The translations under genes and the position numbers were made by a program. Below the pieces are notes generated by a model, which did no database searches, had not been told where the DNA came from, and saw nothing but the letters and a program-made list of their open reading frames with translations. From the NCBI GenBank assembly GCA_017527065.1, contig JAFXQO010000034.1, positions 1 through 64,000 of the forward strand: a DNA stretch of 64,000 bases, written 5' to 3'. This DNA comes from Clostridia bacterium (lineage in GTDB: Bacteria > Bacillota > Clostridia > Christensenellales > Aristaeellaceae). Position 1 is the stretch's first letter. The number at the start of each line of letters is the position of its first letter. This document shows positions 54,101-61,786 of the stretch, piece by piece.

Positions 54101-54852
54101 ATTATGATTTTGCGGCCTGGGATTTGCTCTTTGGAGAAGCCAGCCAACACGCAGAGGACTACAAGATCACCGTTCCTGTTGAGCCGGATTTCCAGGAGGG
54201 CGAAATGCCAGACATGGAGCCTATCGCGGTGCCTATTCAGCCGAGGGTTGAGGGCGAGGACGCCATGACCAGCCTGCAAGATCAGGGTGTAACGGTGGAC
54301 GTTGGCGCAGACGCAACGGAGCTGACGGCCACCATCGACGGCGCGGACGGACAAACCCTGATGGAGTACGTCAGCGGCGACGCGACCGACCTCACAATGA
54401 CCATCACGGATCAGGACGGGCGCGTGCTGACCGAGAATGTGACGGGCAACGCTTCCTCCCTGGCGGCCATCATCAGCAGCTATAACGGGCGGACGATCAC
54501 AGTCAACATCACGGGACGAAAGTTGTTTGCCGAGGGCGGACGCGCGACCAGCGCTTCCATATTCGGCGAGGCTGGGCCGGAATGGGCCATCCCGGAGGAA
54601 CACAGCGAACGGACGGCGGCCCTGCTGAACGCGGCGAGGGAGGCCAGCGGCTTCACCTGGCCGGACATCCTGGCCCGGTTCGGCGGACTGAACAGCAACC
54701 CGGACAACCAGCCGACGACGATCATTTACAGCCCGACCATCCACGCGGCGGACGCAACGGGCGTCGATCAGGTGCTCCAGGAGGACAAGAAGCGGCTGGA
54801 TAAATGGTACGAGGAAAAGAAGATGCGGGATCAAGTGGAGGTGTATTCATGA
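51139..54852 (+). CDS. Tail tape measure protein
   Basis: A 1237-residue protein from GTG 51139, by far the longest in the window. It is helical and Ala-rich, with the TMP core (AISEAAHAGWDFDQIMSGIPAAM, MIRNSMMRL) and hydrophobic segments near residues 420-470. Its length would set a tail of roughly 180 nm by the usual 1.5 angstrom per residue. Confidence 0.93.
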   Translation: MASQTLETVIAINARVGNGFSQVGATLTELGSMVNGVSQQLINFGKDSVNVYREYEKSMADAQVALSTTYGRGTQQLNTVMSQLDVAATEWAATTIFHTNDVANAISEAAHAGWDFDQIMSGIPAAMQLAQAGGLDLSEAVNYIVKSTNAAGIGFEDMGHFIDLWAFAANSSASTIGEFGDAMLRMGSTMRFAGNTEELMTLIAVTANAGSVGSEAGTMIRNSMMRLIAPTDKAGKAMAQLGATSTETASILGDEALAAANAELAAHGFSAFYQDGPQKGQMKNVLDIYRELYVALGDIAGGYENIDRNGDALGVLSAIFPTRTITEALTLLRGAAEGYDGLYEAMRGGDAEGYGQYAAETMMDTLDGKIETFESKVERLKQLVGEELSGQVETATGFIGSMVDKIAELPEEQLSALVTGLEVIAAAGPGLMLAGGAFRMIGYLLTPAGGIGMGLIALTAAAAAIQQLEEADFAKNFGNMELDTQGIQSYVKSLGEDFKAAYTEVDGFKTALDNAVTSYQTASSTFSATLFQDMLTNTKLTEADKQQLQQLGIDMYTAVQEAITQSTAASMSYWQTLFGGDGTAEYDPAYAQIIELTNQAYEDALAEASSISEGLRAAMTSAFADGQISNDEYQNILSYMRSYNDAIARAAAEAQSEEDYIKMGKWLKQAQGASLEDIQTLATTATSERDQILADQEERFQTEYFRAQYRGADAETLARAEALHRQEQMRVNSAYDDFLFTLWDSQIQQSGQSENYAKLATWAQQYLNGTVDAQTALDTIYGIMGGSRYSDTGGSNDTDRGHLGRMMGYMIASMGGEQGVADRIDYYESIGNSEMAQRMRNALAMEQLVNGFSTVQIKDDWLTSFLNGSDFTTTGQINENTGAGIMKYGEYQRNLAMMEGMRNQDYDVSIARATVAAFGKGSSLQGYFDAIGQSVNEGTVRAISGASLKGNAAREYDNIIERLMQNYDFDRILADSSSFLAQKGNAYNYDFAAWDLLFGEASQHAEDYKITVPVEPDFQEGEMPDMEPIAVPIQPRVEGEDAMTSLQDQGVTVDVGADATELTATIDGADGQTLMEYVSGDATDLTMTITDQDGRVLTENVTGNASSLAAIISSYNGRTITVNITGRKLFAEGGRATSASIFGEAGPEWAIPEEHSERTAALLNAAREASGFTWPDILARFGGLNSNPDNQPTTIIYSPTIHAADATGVDQVLQEDKKRLDKWYEEKKMRDQVEVYS

Positions 54853-55085
54853 CGCTTAGCGGAAAGGGCTACCCTTGCAGCGCCGGGGAAACCTTCGACA
54901 GCGTGGCGCTGCTGCTTTACGGCGATGAAAAATACGCCGCCGAGCTTCTGAACGCCAACCCTCACCTTTGCACGATCCCGGTATTCACGGGCGGCGAAAT
55001 GCTCCTGCTCCCGGTGATCGAAATGCCGGAGGACGAGGACGAGGAGGCCAAAATGCCGGACGTGCCCCCGTGGAAGGAGGCGTAG
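54849..55085 (+). CDS. Tail protein X-like (LysM)
   Basis: A 78-residue protein (GETFDSVALLLYGDEKYAAELLNANP) of the gpX/LysM kind, which binds the hub. It overlaps the tape-measure stop by 4 nt and ends in an acidic tail. Confidence 0.75.
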   Translation: MTLSGKGYPCSAGETFDSVALLLYGDEKYAAELLNANPHLCTIPVFTGGEMLLLPVIEMPEDEDEEAKMPDVPPWKEA

Positions 55086-55088
55086 CAC

Positions 55089-55883
55089 ATGGCAGAGATC
55101 GGAAGATGGAACGGGCATAAATTTGAAGTGTCCAGCAGCCTGATACGGAGCTTTACCGGTCTGCAAATCAAGGGATCGAGTGAAACCGAGGACAAGGAGG
55201 ACGGGAGCCAGAAATACGTTTCCCGGAAGAAGGGAAAGCCGGTTGAAGTGAGCTTTACCATCCACCTTAACGCCCGCCTGGGGTGCGACGTGCGAAGCGA
55301 AGCGCTCAAATTCGTGTCCGAGGCGCGAGCCGGGAGCAAGGATTACTTCTACGTCGGCAACAAAAAGCTGGTGACGTGCCAGCTTATGCTGACGGACGCG
55401 ACGGTGAAGGAAATCGGCCTGATAAACAAGGGCACCTGGACGCAGGCTGACGTACAGGTGACGATGAAGCAATGCAGCAAGAACGACGGCGCGTCCGGCG
55501 GCGGCTCCAGTTCCGGCGGGGGTGGCGGAGGAGGTTCCAGCTCCGGCGGGAGCAAAAAGGTTTCCGTGAAAAAAACCTCTACGACGACCACGAAGAACAC
55601 GAACGTCGTTCAGAAGATCGCCGACGGCATCAAGAACGTGGCGACGAAGGTTGTCAATGGCGTAAAAAAGGCCGTGGCCACCGTCAAGAACGTGCTGACC
55701 GGCAAGACCAGCCTTGCCAGCGCCGTGACGAGCGCCGTCAAGGCGGGCGTTTCCGCCGTGAAGAAGGTGGCGACAGCGGCCAAGGCGGTGAGCACCGTCA
55801 AGAAAGCAACCACCACCAGCTCGGCGGTGAGCAAGATCAAGAGCGTTGTGAGTAAGGTTACAAGCCTGTTTAAGAAAAAGTAA
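55089..55883 (+). CDS. Tail protein with Gly/Ser linker and Lys/Ala/Val tail
   Basis: A 264-residue protein. Residues 1-130 are folded and beta-rich, possibly hub-associated. A Gly/Ser linker (about 134-155) leads to a basic tail made of repeated Lys/Ala/Val/Thr-rich helical units. Such a tail could bind DNA or membrane, or fill the tube. Confidence 0.55.
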   Translation: MAEIGRWNGHKFEVSSSLIRSFTGLQIKGSSETEDKEDGSQKYVSRKKGKPVEVSFTIHLNARLGCDVRSEALKFVSEARAGSKDYFYVGNKKLVTCQLMLTDATVKEIGLINKGTWTQADVQVTMKQCSKNDGASGGGSSSGGGGGGGSSSGGSKKVSVKKTSTTTTKNTNVVQKIADGIKNVATKVVNGVKKAVATVKNVLTGKTSLASAVTSAVKAGVSAVKKVATAAKAVSTVKKATTTSSAVSKIKSVVSKVTSLFKKK

Positions 55884-55895
55884 GGAGGGGCGGGC

Positions 55896-56216
55896 ATGGC
55901 ACAATATCAGATTGACAATATCGCCTCTCCCATCGACTGGCAGGAGGACGACATCGTACAGCGGACGCTTCAAAACGCGAAAAACCTTCTCATGTGCAGG
56001 ATGGGCGAAGTGCCCTATGACCGATACATTGGGTTTGATCCGGCGCTGTATGATCTGCCCATTGAAGAATTGCGGGCGGAGCTGCTGCCGGAACTTGACC
56101 GCGTGATGATGTGGGAGCCGGACGTGGAAGTGGTGGACGCGGAGGCGACCATCCTTGACGACGGAAGCGTTTACATCAAAGTGATTATCGAAGTGACCTT
56201 TGAAGAAGGGGCATAG
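55896..56216 (+). CDS. Baseplate wedge protein, gpW/gp25-like
   Basis: A 106-residue protein with SPIDWQEDDIVQRTLQNAKNLLMCRMGEVPYDR, matching gp25-like wedge proteins (conserved EVPYDR turn). It precedes gpJ, the usual order. Confidence 0.8.
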   Translation: MAQYQIDNIASPIDWQEDDIVQRTLQNAKNLLMCRMGEVPYDRYIGFDPALYDLPIEELRAELLPELDRVMMWEPDVEVVDAEATILDDGSVYIKVIIEVTFEEGA

Positions 56217-56232
56217 AAAGGACGGTGAAAAC

Positions 56233-57330
56233 ATGGACAATACCGAGCTTCATTATCTGACCTATGACCCTGACGCGATATGGGAGCAGATGATGATTAA
56301 CTACGTCGAGGCGGGCGGCGACATCCTCTATCCGGGCGACGAAAAGTACATGCTGCTGCGGAGCGTGCAGGAGGACATCGTACAGGTTTTCGCGGGCGTG
56401 GACAACGCCCTGCGCATGGCGACCCTGCGCTACGCCGTGGGCGACTATCTGGACGTGCTGGGCGAGCAAAGGAGCTGTCCGCGCATCCAGGCGACGGCGG
56501 CGACGGCCACCGTGACCATCACCACCAACGCGACGGGCAAATCCGACGTGCTGGAGGCGGGCACGGCCATGACGGCGGACGGCGAAATCTTCTATCTGCT
56601 GGTGGAGGATTTGACCCTGACGGGCTACGCACAGACGGTGACGGTGGAGGTTGTCGCAGACCGCACGGGCAGCGTCGGAAACGGCCTGCTGGCCGGATCG
56701 GAAATGGGCCTTGCCATTACCAACAGCGGCGTAAACAGCATCATCGTGGCGACGGACGCAAGCGGCGGAAACGAGGAGGAGGACGACGAAACCTACCGCG
56801 CCCGCATCCGGGAATACGGCCTTGCGAGCGTTTCCACCGGCCCCGAACAGCAGTACGAAGCCGTAGCAAAGGCCGTAAGCTCCGAAATTCTGGACGCCAA
56901 GGCGCTGAACATGGGCGCGGGCAACGTGGGCGTATATCTGCTTCTGGCAAGCGACACGGGCGCGGCGGCCATCATGCAAAGTGTTCTGGACGCGCTTTCG
57001 GCGGAGGACGTGCGGCCCCTGACCGACAACGTGAGCGTTTACCGCGCGGAGGACGTGGCCTATACGCTGAACGTGCGCTATGCGAGCGACAACAGCAGCG
57101 CCACCAGCGCGGCGATTGCGGCGGCGGTGAGCGACTACCAGACGTGGCAGGATCAGGTAATCGGGCGGGCTTTCAATCCTGACCGGCTGATGGCGGCCAT
57201 CTACCAGGCGGGCGCGACGCGCGTTACCTGGGGCGACGGCAGCAACTTCAACGGCGGGGCCGTCACCTATACCGAGATCGGGGCCAGCCAGCGATGCAAG
57301 GGCACTATCACCTTGACGGCCCTTTCCTAA
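56233..57330 (+). CDS. Baseplate J protein
   Basis: A 365-residue gpJ/gp47-type wedge protein with GDILYPGDEKYMLLRSVQEDIVQ, ETYRARIREYG and the C-terminal GDGSNFNGG region. ATG 56233 is chosen; an upstream in-frame ATG at 56200 overlaps gpW. Confidence 0.9.
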   Translation: MDNTELHYLTYDPDAIWEQMMINYVEAGGDILYPGDEKYMLLRSVQEDIVQVFAGVDNALRMATLRYAVGDYLDVLGEQRSCPRIQATAATATVTITTNATGKSDVLEAGTAMTADGEIFYLLVEDLTLTGYAQTVTVEVVADRTGSVGNGLLAGSEMGLAITNSGVNSIIVATDASGGNEEEDDETYRARIREYGLASVSTGPEQQYEAVAKAVSSEILDAKALNMGAGNVGVYLLLASDTGAAAIMQSVLDALSAEDVRPLTDNVSVYRAEDVAYTLNVRYASDNSSATSAAIAAAVSDYQTWQDQVIGRAFNPDRLMAAIYQAGATRVTWGDGSNFNGGAVTYTEIGASQRCKGTITLTALS

Positions 57331-57345
57331 AGGCGGTGACGAAGA

Positions 57346-58242
57346 ATGTTCACGTTTGACGTAACAAGGCACGTCCCGCGCTTTATTCTGCAAGACAAGA
57401 ACGGGTACGCCGTGGCAAAGGCCATCGAGGCCGCTGTGCAGATCATGAACGACACGATCCAGCAGGGCGTCGATTGCGTGCTGAACTACGACACGATGCC
57501 AGAATGGCGGCTTGATGAACTGGCCTGGGAAACCAACTGCCTGTACGACTACAACGCCGACCTGGAAACAAAGCGCCGATGGATCAAGAACGCGATCCCT
57601 CTGTACCGCCTGTTCGGCACTCCGCAGGCGGTTTATCAGTACATCGGCAGCTATTTCGGGGCCGTTGACCTGGAAGAAAACTGGCAGTACGGCGGCGACC
57701 CGTATCACTTCCGCGTTACCGTGGAAGGAGAATGGACGCCGGAAAACGAGGCGTGGGCCAGAAAGGCCATCGGCACGGCAAAGAACGTGCGCAGCGTGCT
57801 TGACAGCCTGCGCATCGGCAGCAAGTGCAAGATCGGGATCATCGCCACGGGCGAGGTTCTGGCGCGCTTCGGCTACCCGCTGACCGGCACGGAGAATTGG
57901 GCCGGACGCTGGCCGCAGGAGAACACCATCGGCATCATCGACGAGAGCATGAAAGCGGGCATCGGGGCGGAGGCCGAGGGCCACCGCTTCCCGTACCCCA
58001 TGACCGGCACGCGCCCGGAGATCAACACCCTGGGCGCTGTGGGCGAAGCAAAGGCCGGTATGCGCGGCGACGCGGCGGCCTATCCTTTCGGCTACCCCAT
58101 GACGAGCGAGGGCGTGCAGGCGGGCACCATCCCGCAGGAAAACACCCTGGGCATCGTCGGAGAAAACGACATCCAGGCCGCACAAGCGGAGGACACATAC
58201 GCCCGAATCCTTTACAAGATGTGCGGCGCGGATGAAATCTGA
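57346..58242 (+). CDS. Tail protein I with C-terminal triplicated repeat
   Basis: A 298-residue protein. The N-terminal part is gpI-like (WRLDELAWETNCLYDYNADLETKRR). Residues about 172-285 carry three imperfect repeats built on (F/P)xYPxT...PxENTxG, possibly fibre-attachment units. Confidence 0.8.
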   Translation: MFTFDVTRHVPRFILQDKNGYAVAKAIEAAVQIMNDTIQQGVDCVLNYDTMPEWRLDELAWETNCLYDYNADLETKRRWIKNAIPLYRLFGTPQAVYQYIGSYFGAVDLEENWQYGGDPYHFRVTVEGEWTPENEAWARKAIGTAKNVRSVLDSLRIGSKCKIGIIATGEVLARFGYPLTGTENWAGRWPQENTIGIIDESMKAGIGAEAEGHRFPYPMTGTRPEINTLGAVGEAKAGMRGDAAAYPFGYPMTSEGVQAGTIPQENTLGIVGENDIQAAQAEDTYARILYKMCGADEI

Positions 58243-58262
58243 CGAAAAGGAGGATTAAGACA

Positions 58263-58622
58263 ATGGCGGATGTATTCACGCTGGACAGCACCTACCTTGC
58301 GGCGAAGCGGAAGGAGATCAAGAACGATCCTTCCTACGCGCGGTACAAGGTGGGGAGCACTTGGTATCAGGCAAAGATCGAAAAGGCCGAAGTGCTGAAC
58401 AGCGGCGTTGTGGAAGTGACATTCCTGATTGACCACACCGTAAGCGGCAACATTACGGTGACGGGCGTCGAGCTGTACGACCACAACGGCGTGAGGATCG
58501 GCAGCAAGACGGTGAGCATTGCGAGGGCGGACGCCACCGAGGGCATTTTGTATGTTTGCCGGTTCCAACTGTTCCAGGTCACGGAGAACACCAGCAGGAC
58601 GGGCGCGTATGACGCGCTGTAA
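58263..58622 (+). CDS. Tail-fibre-region protein
   Basis: A 119-residue beta-rich protein (SGVVEVTFLIDHTVSGNITVTGVELYD). It lies between gpI and the receptor-binding gene and may be a fibre or collar part. Confidence 0.55.
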   Translation: MADVFTLDSTYLAAKRKEIKNDPSYARYKVGSTWYQAKIEKAEVLNSGVVEVTFLIDHTVSGNITVTGVELYDHNGVRIGSKTVSIARADATEGILYVCRFQLFQVTENTSRTGAYDAL

Positions 58623-58642
58623 AGGGAGAAGGTGAAAACAGT

Positions 58643-58930
58643 ATGAGCTACAACAAGCGGATCGGATGGAAAGACCATGTGGTGCAGCGCCCCAGGACGT
58701 ACACCGAAGCGACCAACAGCGACGGGAGCAAGACCTTTACGCCCGCGCCCGGAACGGTGATCCAGCAGGGCACGGCACAGAGCGCGACCAACTTCAACAC
58801 CATGGATGAAGCCTTGCAGCATATCAGCATCGCCTACGATATGCTCATGACGATTCACCAGGCGGAGGTTCGGGACGCACAGAAACGGATCGAAACCCTG
58901 GAAGCCCAGGTTGCGACCCTGACAAGCTGA
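58643..58930 (+). CDS. Small tail-region protein with coiled-coil end
   Basis: A 95-residue protein beginning MSYNKRIGWKDHVVQRPRTY. It has a Gln/Thr-rich middle (PGTVIQQGTAQSATNFN) and a C-terminal coiled coil. The pattern recurs in fibre proteins of Clostridial phages, in my recollection. Confidence 0.55.
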   Translation: MSYNKRIGWKDHVVQRPRTYTEATNSDGSKTFTPAPGTVIQQGTAQSATNFNTMDEALQHISIAYDMLMTIHQAEVRDAQKRIETLEAQVATLTS

Positions 58931-58949
58931 TTGAGAGGAGGACACCCCG

Positions 58950-59180
58950 ATGGATGAAAACGAAATCCTGACCCCGGAGGAGGAAATCACGGCGGAGGAA
59001 GTTATGCCCGACGTGCCGGAGGACGACCCGGAGGAATGGGATCGCAAGCGCAAGGAAGCACGGGAAGCGGAGCTGGCCCATTTCAAGGCCCTGCGCGCCC
59101 AGATCAACGAACACGACGAGCTGATGGCCGAAACCTTGTATGAGGTTACGATGCTGGAACTCGGAGAAAAGGAGGGATAA
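58950..59180 (+). CDS. Small acidic coiled-coil protein
   Basis: A 76-residue protein, Glu/Asp-rich, with a helical second half. Unknown role. Confidence 0.5.
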   Translation: MDENEILTPEEEITAEEVMPDVPEDDPEEWDRKRKEAREAELAHFKALRAQINEHDELMAETLYEVTMLELGEKEG

Positions 59181-59183
59181 AAG

Positions 59184-59345
59184 ATGGCCTATAACCTGAT
59201 GAAGCGGATCATTCTGAACGCGAAGAAGGACGGCACGCTGGAGGAAAAGCGGGCCGGGATCATGGACAAGCTGGACGCCTTTCTGGCCGCTGACCGGCTG
59301 ACCGCCGACCAGTACAGGGAGCTTGTGGGGCTGATGGACGAATGA
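59184..59345 (+). CDS. XkdX-like small protein, copy 1
   Basis: A 53-residue helical protein, MAYNLMKRIILNAKKDG ... LDAFLAADRLTADQYREL. It resembles XkdX-type proteins and closely matches the next small gene, so the two are tandem duplicates. Confidence 0.6.
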   Translation: MAYNLMKRIILNAKKDGTLEEKRAGIMDKLDAFLAADRLTADQYRELVGLMDE

Positions 59346-59422
59346 GCCTGACGGCCTGGATCGCCGGGAAGATCATTGACCGGCAGTATAACAAAATTCT
59401 GAAAGGAATGGAGGTAAACACC

Positions 59423-59593
59423 ATGACTTACAAGCTGATGAAGCGGATCATCGAGAACGGCATCAAGAAGGGCAATCTTGACCGCGAATCCACCTTGCAG
59501 AAGCTCGACGTTTTCCTGATGGCTGACCGCATCACCGTGGAGGAGTACCAGGAACTCGTCGAAATGATGGAGGAGGGCGGCACGGATGAATAA
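59423..59593 (+). CDS. XkdX-like small protein, copy 2
   Basis: A 56-residue paralogue of copy 1 (MTYKLMKRIIENGIKKG ... LDVFLMADRITVEEYQEL) with GGAGGTAAACACC before the ATG. An in-frame ATG at 59342 would add 27 residues and overlap copy 1. The end overlaps the DGR target start. Confidence 0.6.
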   Translation: MTYKLMKRIIENGIKKGNLDRESTLQKLDVFLMADRITVEEYQELVEMMEEGGTDE

Positions 59594-60800
59594 CAGCCCT
59601 CTTGAATTTCTGGCGAAGAAGTACGGTAACGTCGTGAAGTACGACGCGGACGGCAACGTGGCCGGTATCTTCGTCAAATTCCCCAAAATGAAAAGCTCCG
59701 ACCTGGTGGCGGGGTTGCCGGAGCACACGCACCCGGCCTTTATCATCAATGGCGTGGAGCAGGATTACATTCTGCTTGGCAAGTACAAGGGCGGCGAGAA
59801 CGGCGTTTCCGGCGGCGCACTGGTGAGCCTGCCGAACATCAACCCGGCCCGGAGCCTGGGCGCGGATCAGTGCCTTTCCCGCATGAAGCTGGCTGGCCCC
59901 GGCATTACCGGCATGACCTGTGCGGACTACGGCTTTATCAAGCTGCTGGCGCAGAAGAACGGCTGGAAGCCGCACGGAAATACCGCCTGGGGGCAGGCGC
60001 ACCAGGACGCGAGCGCCTGGGAAACCGGCAAGGCGCTGTCTGTGAACACGGAAAGAGCCTACAACGGGTACATTTACAAGTGCCTGATTGCCCACACCAC
60101 GGCGGCGGAGCTGCGGCCCGACCTGGCCCCGACCTATTGGGAGAAGGGCAAGTTTGTGGGCGGCATCAGCAACGACGGCACGCCCGACGCGGCCCATCAG
60201 ACAGGCTATCGGACGCTGAACGGCACCGGCCCGCTTGACTGGTATCTGGGCAGCGACCCGGCCCTGCTGGCGGACATCATCGGCTCCAGCCTGGAACAGC
60301 AGTACGGCTACCGTATCGTGGACTGTGAGCTGCAAATCCTGGAGAACAACAACGCCGCCGACCCGGACGCCGACCTGTCCGCTTCTTCCGCCGCGTGGCG
60401 CGCGATCCTGCCGAACACCAGCGACAACGGTTACACCCTCGTCGCCCCCGGCACGGCTGGCACGCTTCATTGGAACTGGCTGAACGGGCATATCACCCTG
60501 GACACGCAATGCGACGACCTGACCGTGGGCAGCAAGGGCGAGAGTTTCAGCACGGTTGCGGTGAACACCACGCGCCTGCCTTATGTGCCGAGCATCGTTT
60601 ACGAGCTGGGCCTTATCAAGACAGGCGCGGGCGACGATACCCCCGGCTATTACTACGTCAACTTCGTGGCAGGCGAGCGCTTCCCCCGTCGCGGCGGCTC
60701 CTGCACCCACGGCAGCAGCGCGGGGCTTGGCTTTGTCAATGCCTACAACGAGCGCGGCCTCGCCTCCGACATCTTTGGGTGCCGCCCCCGCTCCCTCTGA
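59586..60800 (+). CDS. DGR target: tail-tip receptor-binding protein with variable C-type-lectin end
   Basis: A 404-residue protein. A phage-collar-like N-terminus (PEHTHPAFIINGVEQDY) is followed by a segment near residues 138-180 (AWETGKALSVN, YNGYIYKCLIAH, TYWEKG) that looks like a small chitin-binding-type carbohydrate module. The C-terminus (GERFPRRGG ... FGCRPRSL) has the C-type-lectin pattern of DGR targets. Variable residues are 372-375, 378, 383, 387, 392 and 394-397. The role, host receptor binding, is inferred from position after gpI and from known DGR phages. Confidence 0.9.
   Translation: MNNSPLEFLAKKYGNVVKYDADGNVAGIFVKFPKMKSSDLVAGLPEHTHPAFIINGVEQDYILLGKYKGGENGVSGGALVSLPNINPARSLGADQCLSRMKLAGPGITGMTCADYGFIKLLAQKNGWKPHGNTAWGQAHQDASAWETGKALSVNTERAYNGYIYKCLIAHTTAAELRPDLAPTYWEKGKFVGGISNDGTPDAAHQTGYRTLNGTGPLDWYLGSDPALLADIIGSSLEQQYGYRIVDCELQILENNNAADPDADLSASSAAWRAILPNTSDNGYTLVAPGTAGTLHWNWLNGHITLDTQCDDLTVGSKGESFSTVAVNTTRLPYVPSIVYELGLIKTGAGDDTPGYYYVNFVAGERFPRRGGSCTHGSSAGLGFVNAYNERGLASDIFGCRPRSL
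60676..60795 (+). repeat. DGR variable repeat (VR)
   Basis: 120 bp, 105 identical to TR (61404-61523, offset 728). All 15 mismatches face A in TR: A to T seven times, A to C five times and A to G three times. VR ends at codon 403; the stop codon follows 3 bp later. The last 19 bp are GC-only apart from T and contain no A, fitting an initiation-of-homing segment. Confidence 0.96.
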
Positions 60801-60865
60801 ACCCCTGGAAACTGAATACTGAACCCCTGACCGGGGCCGCCCGATAGGGCGTGCCCCATCAACCC

Positions 60866-60925
60866 ATTTCCCCGTTATCACGCGCGCGTTAATAGTTTCC
60901 ATGACGCGCGCGTGATGGGGAAAAT
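60866..60925. promoter_or_regulatory. Large hairpin downstream of VR
   Basis: ATCACGCGCGCGT (60877-60889) pairs perfectly with 60904-60916 around a 14-nt loop. After a 3-nt bulge TTTCCCC pairs with GGGGAAA. It is 71 bp after VR. DGRs need a hairpin or cruciform behind VR for homing, though it is normally nearer. No T-run follows on the plus strand, so it is not a typical terminator. Confidence 0.55.
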
Positions 60926-60951
60926 AATATCCGCCGGACGGAGAGAATGAT

Positions 60952-61374
60952 ATGCCGGAATTTAAGTACGACAGGAGCAATCCGGGGCCATGCTGCCAGA
61001 AGATCGACGACATGATCCAATACGCGCGCCCCATCGTGGAGCGCTGGCCGAGCTTCCATAAGCGGAGCCTTGGCGTGGACATCATGCAGGAAATGTACAC
61101 GATGCTGCGGCTGGCAACAAAGGCCCGCCTGCGGTACATGAACAAAAGCACGCTGACCGACCTGGACACCAGCAAGGCCGTGCTGGACATCTTCATCCAG
61201 CAGGCGAACAAGATCATTTTCACGGACAAGAGCGGAAAAACAAGGCGATTGCTCACGGATCAGAGCTACGGCGAATGGTCAAAGAAGATTGACGAGATCG
61301 GGGCTTTGATCGGCGGCTGGATGAATAGCGTATCTGGCCGCAAGAGTGGCGATAGCAGAGGGAACGCTCCGTGA
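60952..61374 (+). CDS. avd: DGR accessory protein Avd
   Basis: A 140-residue helical protein (SLGVDIMQEMYTMLRLATKARLRYMNK, LDIFIQQANKIIF, YGEWSKKIDEIGALIGGWMNS) matching the four-helix-bundle Avd family. Avd forms a basic barrel-shaped pentamer that binds the RT and TR RNA. It lies between VR and TR as in BPP-1. The start is ATG 60952 with GGAGAG upstream. Confidence 0.9.
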   Translation: MPEFKYDRSNPGPCCQKIDDMIQYARPIVERWPSFHKRSLGVDIMQEMYTMLRLATKARLRYMNKSTLTDLDTSKAVLDIFIQQANKIIFTDKSGKTRRLLTDQSYGEWSKKIDEIGALIGGWMNSVSGRKSGDSRGNAP

Positions 61375-61403
61375 TTTGGACGGTCTGAATCCATGCGTTC
61401 TTT

Positions 61404-61523
61404 AGCGCTTCCCCCGTCGCGGCGGCAACTACAACAACGGCAGCAACGCGGGGCTTGGCTATGTCAATGCCAACAACGAGCGCGGCAACGCCAACAACAA
61501 CTATGGGTGCCGCCCCCGCTCCC
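61404..61523 (+). repeat. DGR template repeat (TR)
   Basis: 120 bp starting 29 bp after avd. It contains 28 A, mostly in AAC codons (in the VR reading frame), the codon that can be changed to many residues but never to a stop. Fifteen of the 28 are altered in VR. The ORF that covers TR is not a gene. Confidence 0.95.
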
Positions 61524-61786
61524 AGCATATATTACGCGCCGCGAGATTACGAATCAGCGGCCATCCGCTGATGGGAGGGGTGCGTTTCCTCGGCCCGAAG
61601 GGGCTAAACAATAATCCTGACGCGCGGCGGCAAGAACGCTCCGCAGGAAACGCGCGGCAGGAATCACCGCGAAGCGCCCGGAAGGGCAACGGGCTATGGC
61701 TGTCCGCAGCATACCCTAAAGCGATTTTGGGGCATTACAGTCTATGCCTGACGGAACACGTCACGCGCGGCAGTTCACAGGGCGGG
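61524..61786 (+). other. Spacer RNA between TR and RT
   Basis: 263 bp with no supported gene. In BPP-1 the region after TR is part of the RNA that primes and directs cDNA synthesis, and the same role is expected here. It contains several GC-rich inverted stretches. Confidence 0.5.

Noticed and set aside
56185..58185. A 666-codon open frame on the minus strand
   Set aside because: It is antisense to the well-supported gpJ and gpI genes. Long antisense frames are expected in GC-rich DNA, and there is no start signal or family match.
61393..61614. A plus-strand frame through the TR
   Set aside because: It is Gln/Arg-rich readout of the TR in another phase than VR; TR is a non-coding template.
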